This document shows, piece by piece, positions 44,072 through 50,261 of a stretch of 64,000 nt of DNA. Source of the DNA: Mycolicibacterium sp. lyk4-40-TYG-92 (GTDB taxonomy: Bacteria > Actinomycetota > Actinomycetes > Mycobacteriales > Mycobacteriaceae); assembly GCF_030209435.1 (NCBI RefSeq), contig NZ_JARVRX010000004.1, forward strand, positions 182,650 through 246,649, given 5' to 3'. Under the pieces are notes generated by a model that was not told where the DNA came from, ran no database searches, and saw only the letters and a program-made list of their open reading frames with translations. Positions within the stretch are counted from its first letter, which is position 1, and each line of letters opens with the position of its first letter. The position numbers and the translations under genes are program-made.

Positions 44072-44755
44072 ATGCGCAGCTCTGTCGGCACTGTCACGGT
44101 CGTCGTGGTCGCGGTTCTGACCGCAGGATGTGGTAGCACCGCGGGCACGGCGGTGCCGGTCACCACGCCGCCGCTGGTGGCCCGGCCCCTCGTCGAACGC
44201 GAACTGGACGGTCTGCTGCTCAACCCCGAGCAGGTAAACGCGACCATGGGGTCGGCGGCCATGACGGTGCTCAGCGCCCAGTCCACCATGTCGGACAACA
44301 GCACCACGATGGCGCCGCCCGAGTGCCTCGTCATCGACGGTGCCGCGGAGGCCGTCGTGTACGCGGGCAGCGGCTTCTGGGCCGAACGTGAGCAGAGCAT
44401 GAACGACGGGGACAAATTCACCCACTACCTGAAGCAGGCTGTGGTCCTGTTTCCGACGCAGGACAAGGCACAGGAATTCTTCAACACGTCAGCGCAGCTG
44501 TGGCCGGCGTGCAAGCAGTACACGCACACCCAGAGTCAGTCGCAGTGGACCGTGGGGCCGATCACCAACGCGCACGACACCCTCAGCGTGGTCTCGACAG
44601 AACAAGACGCGGCCGCACCCGGTTGGGCGTGCGGCCGCGCCTTGGCACACAAGAACAACGTCATCATCGACGTCAATACGTGCAGTCCCAATCCGGCGGA
44701 CACGGCGGTCCAGATCGCCAACCAGATCGGCACCAACGTCGCGGCGCGATGGTGA
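44072..44755 (+). CDS. PknH-type extracellular sensor-domain lipoprotein
   Basis: A 227-residue lipoprotein (signal MRSSVGTVTVVVVAVLTAGC, acylated Cys20) with the PknH-like extracellular domain (PF14032). Family features are LLLNPEQVNATMG, PPECLVIDGAAEAVVYAGSGF, HYLKQAVVLFPTQDKAQEFFNTSAQLWPACKQYT and the paired WACGRA ... VNTC Cys. In mycobacteria this domain is the outer part of kinase PknH and also occurs in free lipoproteins such as LppH; the ligand is unknown. ATG 44072 has GGGAGGATAT upstream. No kinase gene is adjacent. Confidence 0.9.
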   Translation: MRSSVGTVTVVVVAVLTAGCGSTAGTAVPVTTPPLVARPLVERELDGLLLNPEQVNATMGSAAMTVLSAQSTMSDNSTTMAPPECLVIDGAAEAVVYAGSGFWAEREQSMNDGDKFTHYLKQAVVLFPTQDKAQEFFNTSAQLWPACKQYTHTQSQSQWTVGPITNAHDTLSVVSTEQDAAAPGWACGRALAHKNNVIIDVNTCSPNPADTAVQIANQIGTNVAARW

Positions 44756-44764
44756 CTGCGGCGG

Positions 44765-45040
44765 TTACCCGCCGTTGGTGACCGGGTTCGACGTCAGCGG
44801 GATGAAGCCGTCGTTGATCCAGATGCCCCAGCGACCACCCCATGCCGAGGTCCAGACGACGGGCTGACCGTCCCACGCCTCAGCCGGCTTCTTCGGGGCC
44901 CATGGGGGCGGCTCCTCGCCCAGCCCGGGCGCCGGTGGCGGCGGCTGGGCGGCGGCCAGCGGCATACCGCAACCGAGCGCGGCCGCGGCGAGCGAACCCG
45001 CAACGGCAGCGGCGGACAAGGTCTTTCTGACGGTCGACAT
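44765..45040 (-). CDS. Small secreted Pro/Trp-rich protein
   Basis: A 91-residue exported protein. Signal peptide MSTVRKTLSAAAVAGSLAAAAL..., cleavage near PLAAA, then a mature part with QPPPPAPGLG and a Trp-rich block (WTSAWGGRWGIWINDGF). Function unknown. ATG 45040 follows GAGGAGCATGC. A 21-bp AT-rich palindrome lies 13 bp upstream, suggesting control. It lies downstream of another Pro-rich secreted gene on the same strand with a 51-base gap, and converges on the sensor lipoprotein gene. Confidence 0.75.
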   Translation of the reverse strand: MSTVRKTLSAAAVAGSLAAAALGCGMPLAAAQPPPPAPGLGEEPPPWAPKKPAEAWDGQPVVWTSAWGGRWGIWINDGFIPLTSNPVTNGG

Positions 45041-45052
45041 GCATGCTCCTCT

Positions 45053-45080
45053 GCGATTACTTAGCGTATGTAATCACATT
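45053..45080. promoter_or_regulatory. AT-rich palindromes upstream of the small secreted gene
   Basis: GATTAC (45053-45058), nine bases, GTAATC (45068-45073), with further matching bases inside, make a 21-bp imperfect palindrome. It overlaps a second one, GTAAT-CAC-ATTAC (45068-45080). The site is only 13-40 bp before the start at 45040 and stands out from the GC-rich surroundings. Probably a repressor operator over a promoter; no known family assigned. Confidence 0.45.
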
Positions 45081-45091
45081 ACCCCGTGCAC

Positions 45092-45706
45092 TCAGTGCGA
45101 TGGGGTGGGCGCAAATCCGGCGGCCGGTGGCGGCGGCGCACCGGGACCACCCGGCGCCGGAGTCACCGGCGCCGAACCCGGGGCGTCGTAGTACCCCGGG
45201 GGCGGCGGGCCGTTCAGCGGGTAGTAGCCCGGAGGCAGCGCCGGTCCACCGGCCTTGGGCCCGGTGTCGACGATGGGGTTCGATGACCCCGGATCGGTCA
45301 GCGAGATGAAGCCTGGCGGCAGTTTCGGCGCCGGCCCGGCACCGGGCGGTGGTCCGGGTGCCTCCTCGGGCGGCATGGTGAGCGCTTCGATCGGGTTGCC
45401 GCTGTGGAAGGTGTGCCAGATGTCCCGAAGGTAACCAAGCTGGCCCGGCGTGCTTCCCGCGCCGTACTGCGGGTTCTCGATCTCAGGGACGGTCGGGGCG
45501 CCGATCGGCGGCGCGGCCACCGGGCCGCTGGCACCGCTCGCGGGCTCCACTACCGGCTGGCCGGGTGCGGGTGTCGTCGGTGTGGCAGGGTCCGCCGCAG
45601 CCGGACCGGCCGCAGCGAGCGCACCGGCCAGCAGAATGCCGCCGACGATCGCTGGCGGCTGGAAACGCTGTCGCTCGGTCTTCAAAATGCTCGTCTGTCC
45701 TTTCAC
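45092..45706 (-). CDS. Secreted proline-rich protein
   Basis: A 204-residue exported protein with a signal helix (IVGGILLAGALAAAGPAAA) and a mature part made largely of Pro, Gly and Ala with one structured-looking island: IENPQYGAGSTPGQLGYLRDIWHTFHSGNPIEALTMPPEE. The C-terminal third has PPGYYPLNGPPPPGYYDAPG, two PPGYY repeats. No enzyme motif. Likely cell-wall-associated. ATG 45706 with GAAAGGACAGACG upstream. It is the first of two small secreted genes on this strand. Confidence 0.75.
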   Translation of the reverse strand: MKGQTSILKTERQRFQPPAIVGGILLAGALAAAGPAAADPATPTTPAPGQPVVEPASGASGPVAAPPIGAPTVPEIENPQYGAGSTPGQLGYLRDIWHTFHSGNPIEALTMPPEEAPGPPPGAGPAPKLPPGFISLTDPGSSNPIVDTGPKAGGPALPPGYYPLNGPPPPGYYDAPGSAPVTPAPGGPGAPPPPAAGFAPTPSH

Positions 45707-45749
45707 CGGCGTCCGTAACGGGTCAGGCTATCGCGTGTACCGGTCCCCG

Positions 45750-46250
45750 TCATCTCGTTCGGACGCGCAAATCCCGATACGCCGATCTGATTTCGTCGAC
45801 CCGCGCCCCGGGGATCCCCCACGGTTTATCGACACCGACGCGTTCGTCGAGGTCCCACAGCACGCATTCCTCATCGGGGCGGGCGACTTTTTCCCAGGCG
45901 ATGACCGTGCGCCGAAGTTGCTCGTGCATCGGCTCGGCCACCGCATCGGCCGGCGCCCCGCCTTCGGGATGATGGTGGAGGAACTGGCCGTAGGCGCTGT
46001 CGCAGAACGCCGAATACCTTGCGGTGCAGAGGATCAGGCCATGCCAGGCCTCGTCGACGGCGTGCGACGGCATACCGATCACCTGACCGTCCCGCATGGC
46101 CGCGCCGCAGCACCGCAACCACTGCCGCAGGCCCTCGGTCACGAGATCCCGTGGCTGCCAGGGGCAGGTCTTGTACACGGCAACGGGCAATTCCAGATCG
46201 GCCACCGCGGCGTTCATCTGGTCCAGCTGCCCCTGACGCTTGAATCGCAC
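45750..46250 (-). CDS. GRDP-like His/Cys-rich protein of unknown function
   Basis: A 166-residue soluble protein. A patterned core, HAVDEAWHGLILCTARYSAFCDSAYGQFLHHHPE (63-96), has H63, D66, W69, H70, C83 and H92-94. It resembles the conserved repeat of glycine-rich-domain proteins (DUF1399), in which a vDxvWH...Y..fC...G..i.H pattern recurs; the His and Cys suggest metal binding. KTCPWQPR and CCGAAMRDG add Cys residues. Function unknown. It begins 9 bases after the P450 stop, so it is the last gene of the TetR-controlled P450 unit and may act with it. Confidence 0.7.
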   Translation of the reverse strand: MRFKRQGQLDQMNAAVADLELPVAVYKTCPWQPRDLVTEGLRQWLRCCGAAMRDGQVIGMPSHAVDEAWHGLILCTARYSAFCDSAYGQFLHHHPEGGAPADAVAEPMHEQLRRTVIAWEKVARPDEECVLWDLDERVGVDKPWGIPGARVDEIRSAYRDLRVRTR

Positions 46251-46259
46251 ATGGCAACT

Positions 46260-47459
46260 CTAGGTCGAGACGGTTCTCACGGGCATCCGCGCCCAGCCGC
46301 GCACGCTCGAGGTCCGGGCACGTTGCGCATTCGGGTAGTCAACCTCCCAATCATGCCACCGGTCGAGCACCTCCTCGAATGCGACGCGGGCTTCCAGCCG
46401 GGCCAACGCCGCACCCAGGCAGAAGTGGATACCCTGGCCGAAACTGAGATGACCGGCATTGCGGTGGATGTCGTAGCGGTCCGGGTCGGCGAAGTGCCGG
46501 TGGTCCCGATTCGCCGATCCGTTGAGCAGCAACAGGTACGAGCCTTCAGCCACGCGCTGCCCGTGCCATTCGACATCCCGTGCGACGTATCGAGCCTGCA
46601 CCGGCGACGGCGCCTCGAAGCGCAGCGTCTCCTCTACTGCCGCCGGGATCAGAGCCGGATCGGCCGCAAGAGCGCGCCGTTGATCGGGATACTCACCCAG
46701 CAGCTGACCCATGAATCCGATGAGCCGGGCGCTTGTCTCGTTGCCGGCGCCGGCGATCATCGCGGTATAGGCCAGCACTTCGCCACGCTCGAGGGACCGC
46801 AGCGCCCCGTCTGGTCCCTCCACCTCGGCGGTGAGCAGATCGGTCATCAGGTCGTCCGAGGGATGGCGCGCCCGCCAGTCGATGTACTCGGCGAACGCCA
46901 CCATCGAATCCTGGAAGATCGCCGCGCTGACGTCGCCGCCATCACCGTCGGATCCGACGGTGATGCGCTCGTCGGTGCCATCGCGGATCACCTGTTGATC
47001 GACTTCCGGGATACCCAGCAGGTATCCGATGGTCCGCATGGCCAGGACGGCGCCGAGCTGCGTCACGAAGTCGAAGCCGTCGACGTCGCGCAGTGGATCG
47101 AGAGCGCGGCAGCAGAATTCGCGCACCAGACCCTCGATCGCGACCATCCGGCGCGGCGTGAAGACCCGAGACAGGAGCCGGCGGTGCAGGTCGTGCAACG
47201 GCGGGTCTTCGAACAGCAGGATGCCGGGCGGCACCTCGATGCCGCTGAACAGGATGTCCGCGGTGGTCCCGCGCCCGGAGCGGTAGCTCTGCCAGTCCGG
47301 AAGCGCTTGCGCGACATCGTCGTAGCGGCTCAGGGCGTAGAAGTTGTGTTTCTCGTTGTAGTACAACGGCGCCTCGGCCCGCATCCGCTGCCAGATGGGG
47401 TATGGGTCGTCATCGATGCGGTAATCGAATGGGTCGTAGTACAACTCGGCTTCGATCAT
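46260..47459 (-). CDS. Cytochrome P450
   Basis: A 399-residue soluble bacterial P450. The I-helix is AGAGNET at 236-242 (the usual acidic D/E before T is kept as E), the ExxR pair is E277/R280, and the haem loop FGQGIHFCLG is at 340-349 with Cys347. LLFEDPPLHDLHRRLLSRVFTPRRM is the standard C-helix region. I cannot place it in a CYP family with confidence. The start ATG (47459) directly abuts the stop of the AveC-like membrane protein, so the two are translationally coupled. No ferredoxin is adjacent. Regulation by the divergent TetR is likely. Confidence 0.93.
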   Translation of the reverse strand: MIEAELYYDPFDYRIDDDPYPIWQRMRAEAPLYYNEKHNFYALSRYDDVAQALPDWQSYRSGRGTTADILFSGIEVPPGILLFEDPPLHDLHRRLLSRVFTPRRMVAIEGLVREFCCRALDPLRDVDGFDFVTQLGAVLAMRTIGYLLGIPEVDQQVIRDGTDERITVGSDGDGGDVSAAIFQDSMVAFAEYIDWRARHPSDDLMTDLLTAEVEGPDGALRSLERGEVLAYTAMIAGAGNETSARLIGFMGQLLGEYPDQRRALAADPALIPAAVEETLRFEAPSPVQARYVARDVEWHGQRVAEGSYLLLLNGSANRDHRHFADPDRYDIHRNAGHLSFGQGIHFCLGAALARLEARVAFEEVLDRWHDWEVDYPNAQRARTSSVRGWARMPVRTVST

Positions 47460-48254
47460 CTACCGTCCTGTCGTCGGCTGGTTGGGAACTCCGGGGAACA
47501 GCTCGGCCTCGGGCCCGGCAGTCACCCAACCGGCCAGCTTCGTCGCCAGATGCGGGGCGAACACGGCGCCGTAGAGCAGGTTCCCCACCACGACGACCGC
47601 GACGACGGACAGCACCGCAGACTGGGTACGCGTGGACGCCCGCTTGTCGGCCCAGACCTCGACGACGCTTCGCCCCTTGGCGTCGGTGCGTCCCAACAAG
47701 TAGGTGAAGACCATCATCTGGATACCCATGGCCAGCGAGTCGTACACCGGATACTGGTTCCGGGTGCCCTCCCACAGGCCCAGGCCCGGGATCACCCGGC
47801 CGTAGTAGAACACCCCGAGCCTGGCCCCCAGAATCGCGTTGAACATGAAGGCCCAACAGAATCCGACAACCAGGCCGACGGTGAGCATGGTCGTCGGCTG
47901 GCGCAGCTGCCACCGCGTGCAGAGCCACCGTCCGATGGCCGCGGCGATCACCGCGGGCAGTGCAAAGTACGACATGTAGCCGATCGGCACCGGCGCAGGG
48001 AGCCCACCCCACGTCATGTTCAGCGGCCACCATGACGGCATCCGCGGGATGGCCGGTGCGAATTGGGCGTACATCGCCCAGTCATAGGGAGCCTCGATCC
48101 ACGAGAACGACAGGGCCGAAATGCACAGCAGCAGAAGCGGATGCAACCGGCCGCGGCGGATGCTGAGGTAGACCCCGAGCAGCACGAAGGCGACGCCGCC
48201 CAGGTAGGCGAATGCGATCGCCGCCGTCATCAGCGGTGTCAGGCCGGAGTTCAA
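47460..48254 (-). CDS. AveC-like polytopic membrane protein
   Basis: A 264-residue protein with about six to seven hydrophobic segments. Polar signatures sit between them: SWIEAPYDWAMYAQFAPAIPRMPSWWPLNMTWGG and GTRNQYPVYDSLAMGIQMMV. This is the kind of protein often annotated in mycobacteria as spirocyclase AveC family, after the avermectin enzyme AveC; the assignment is from memory and the reaction is unproved. Start TTG 48254 overlaps the stop of a 38-residue gene as TTGA, and its own stop abuts the P450 ATG. A lipid- or terpenoid-modifying partner of the P450 is plausible. Confidence 0.7.
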   Translation of the reverse strand: MNSGLTPLMTAAIAFAYLGGVAFVLLGVYLSIRRGRLHPLLLLCISALSFSWIEAPYDWAMYAQFAPAIPRMPSWWPLNMTWGGLPAPVPIGYMSYFALPAVIAAAIGRWLCTRWQLRQPTTMLTVGLVVGFCWAFMFNAILGARLGVFYYGRVIPGLGLWEGTRNQYPVYDSLAMGIQMMVFTYLLGRTDAKGRSVVEVWADKRASTRTQSAVLSVVAVVVVGNLLYGAVFAPHLATKLAGWVTAGPEAELFPGVPNQPTTGR

Positions 48255-48367
48255 CGCGGCCCGTCACCGTCGCTGCCACGGCGGGCTTGCGGATCGAACC
48301 GCAGCACCGCGGCGTAGATCACGAGCACCAGTCCGAACAATGTGCTGAGCATGACGGCTGCACCCAT
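48251..48367 (-). CDS. 38-residue single-helix membrane peptide
   Basis: A short gene reading MGAAVMLSTLFGLVLVIYAA, then VLRFDPQARRGSDGDGPR and a stop. It is one hydrophobic helix followed by a charged tail. Support: AAAGGA seven bases before ATG 48367, a stop that overlaps the TTG start of the next gene (TTGA), and a position as first gene behind the TetR operator. It looks like a small membrane subunit that is translated ahead of, and coupled to, the AveC-like protein and the P450. No family recognised. Confidence 0.7.
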   Translation of the reverse strand: MGAAVMLSTLFGLVLVIYAAVLRFDPQARRGSDGDGPR

Positions 48368-48396
48368 GGACGGTCCTTTCCGGCGGACGAGAGTTT

Positions 48397-48416
48397 TGGA
48401 TAGTAGACACTATCCA
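48397..48416. promoter_or_regulatory. TetR operator palindrome
   Basis: TGGATAGT (48397-48404), AGAC, ACTATCCA (48409-48416): perfect 8-bp arms, with further TTT/GAA partial symmetry outside. It lies 30 bp before the membrane-peptide start and 37 bp before the TetR GTG, so it can repress both directions. Such 20-bp palindromes are typical of TetR operators. Confidence 0.75.
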
Positions 48417-48452
48417 GAAAATCGGCGTCAAGGGCCGCTATGTTTGGACACC

Positions 48453-49094
48453 GTGGCCCTGCCCGAAACGCCGACACAGACGCCGGCACCCCGCCGCCCA
48501 CGCGGCGAGGCCCGTCGGCTATTGCTCGCCGAGGCGCAGAACCTGTTCTCCCGCAAGGACTATCGCAGTACCACGACCCGTGAGATCGCTGACGCGGCCG
48601 GCGTCACCGAACATCTGCTGTTTCGGTACTTCGGTTCGAAGGCAGGCCTGTTCCGCGAGGCGATCGTGCTGCCGTTCACCGATTTCGTCGACGGCTTCGC
48701 ACAGACCTGGCACACCCTGCGGCCCGAGGACACCGACGAACAGACCCTCGCTAGGCATTTCGTCGGCCGGCTCTACGACGTCCTCGCCGAACACCGCGGG
48801 CTGCTGCTCACGCTCGTCGCGGCCGACGATCTCGGTGACGAGATGGAAAGCGCCGGCATCGCCGACATCCGGGCGGCGCTCGCGACGCTGGGCCGGATCA
48901 GCACCGAGGGCATGCAACTGCGTGGCATCGCCTCGGACCAACCCGACCTGCCCGCGCATTCGACGGTGGCCATGATCGTGGGGATGGTCGCCCTTCGCTC
49001 CACGCTGTTCGGTGACGCCCCGCCGTCGCGGGACGCGATCGTCGACGAACTGGTGCAGGCCACCCTGCACGGCTTCCTGCACCGCACCACGTGA
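48453..49094 (+). CDS. TetR-family transcriptional regulator
   Basis: A 213-residue TetR protein. The DNA-binding domain reads RGEARRLLLAEAQNLFSRKDYRSTTTREIADAAGVTEHLLFRYFGSKAGLFREAI (about residues 17-72), with the usual helix-turn-helix and FGSK turn. The rest is an all-helical ligand/dimer domain. GTG 48453 (MALPETPTQTPAP) is preferred; the longer frame from 48342 would cover the operator. Divergent from the membrane peptide/AveC-like/P450 unit across a perfect palindrome, which it most likely binds. Ligand unknown. Confidence 0.92.
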   Translation: MALPETPTQTPAPRRPRGEARRLLLAEAQNLFSRKDYRSTTTREIADAAGVTEHLLFRYFGSKAGLFREAIVLPFTDFVDGFAQTWHTLRPEDTDEQTLARHFVGRLYDVLAEHRGLLLTLVAADDLGDEMESAGIADIRAALATLGRISTEGMQLRGIASDQPDLPAHSTVAMIVGMVALRSTLFGDAPPSRDAIVDELVQATLHGFLHRTT

Positions 49095-49098
49095 ATCG

Positions 49099-50235
49099 TC
49101 AGGTTGTCACTGCGGCCTGCCGCCGGGCTTCCCAGCGCCGCAACGCCACCCGGCAGGGCTCCTCGAGCAGCGCGTAACTCACCGCGGCCACCGCGAAGCC
49201 GAACGTCGTCGTCAGGACCATCACGACCGGCAGCGCGCCGGGGAACGCCGTCTGCCCGATCATCGCGAGCACCATGTCGAGCGCGGCGAGATGCCACAGA
49301 AACAGGCCGTACGACCAGCGACCGAGCGTTACCATCGGGGCGCTGGCCAGCACCCGGTGCCGGTCGTCCGGGGTACCCAGGACCAGCGGCGCCAGCAGTG
49401 CCCCGGCGATCACGGCTCCCAGTGCCGTTCGCACGATGAACTGGCCTAGCGTCGCATGCTGGTGCCCGCCGGGCATCGCCAGCGGCGATGCCCCGACCAG
49501 GAACGCGACCACCGCCACCGCCATCAGTAGCGAGCGCTGCCGGGCCAACCGATGCGCCCAGCCGTACGGCCGGAACATCCACTCCGCCAACAGCATCCCG
49601 ACGGCGAACCACGAGGCATACGCCGGCAGCCAGTTGAGCGGATTGGCGCCGTAGTACGCGGGAATCGGCAGATAACCCCAGCCGAAACTGAGCAGCGCCA
49701 CGCCCGCGATCACCGGAACCCGCATCCGCAGCGACAGTTTCGCGACCAGGAGCGCCAACAGCGGCACCACGAGATAGAAAGCCATCTCGACCGACAGGCT
49801 CCACATCTGGGTGAGCCCGGCGATCAGCGTCTTGGGTACGAAGACCTGGGTCAGGGTCAGATTAGCGATCCACACCGCCCGGTCCGCACGATGGGCGTCC
49901 GGCAACAGCGTCAGCACCGCGACGACCGTCAGCAGATACGCAGGCATGATCCGGACCAACCGGGAACGGTAGTACGGCGCCACCTCGGGTTCGGCCCGCA
50001 GTCCGTGCGCCGCAGCAGCGTGACCACGCCACAGCAGGAAGCCCGACAACGCGAAGAACACGGCCACCGACAGGTCGAAGCGAGCCAGCAACCGTCCGAC
50101 GACGCCGTCGGTGTAGCCCGTCTGCAATGCCACATGTGTGAGCACGACGCCCAGTGCCGCCGCAGCCCGAAGCCCCTCGACCGCAGGCAGGAACCCTCGG
50201 GTGCCGCTGACAGGCTCGGCGGCAGGGGCGGTCAT
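49099..50235 (-). CDS. Acyltransferase 3 family membrane protein
   Basis: A 378-residue membrane O-acyltransferase with ten or so helices. The opening FLPAVEGLRAAAALGVVLTHVALQTG carries the catalytic-region Arg and His of the family; FDLSVAVFFALSGFLLWRG and the YYRSRLVRIMPAYLL block follow, then MWSLSVEMAFYLVVPLL. Such proteins (OafA/YrhL type) transfer acetyl or succinyl groups to sugars of lipids or wall polymers. The frame begins at GTG 50241; ATG 50235 (MTAPAAEPV) is preferred. Convergent with tetR. Confidence 0.9.
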   Translation of the reverse strand: MTAPAAEPVSGTRGFLPAVEGLRAAAALGVVLTHVALQTGYTDGVVGRLLARFDLSVAVFFALSGFLLWRGHAAAAHGLRAEPEVAPYYRSRLVRIMPAYLLTVVAVLTLLPDAHRADRAVWIANLTLTQVFVPKTLIAGLTQMWSLSVEMAFYLVVPLLALLVAKLSLRMRVPVIAGVALLSFGWGYLPIPAYYGANPLNWLPAYASWFAVGMLLAEWMFRPYGWAHRLARQRSLLMAVAVVAFLVGASPLAMPGGHQHATLGQFIVRTALGAVIAGALLAPLVLGTPDDRHRVLASAPMVTLGRWSYGLFLWHLAALDMVLAMIGQTAFPGALPVVMVLTTTFGFAVAAVSYALLEEPCRVALRRWEARRQAAVTT

Positions 50236-50261
50236 GCGCACAGTCTGCCCGAGAAGTGCGC

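Noticed and set aside
45450..48035. 861-residue forward frame
   Set aside because: Antisense to the GRDP-like, P450 and AveC-like genes, which have motifs, coupling and a TetR operator.
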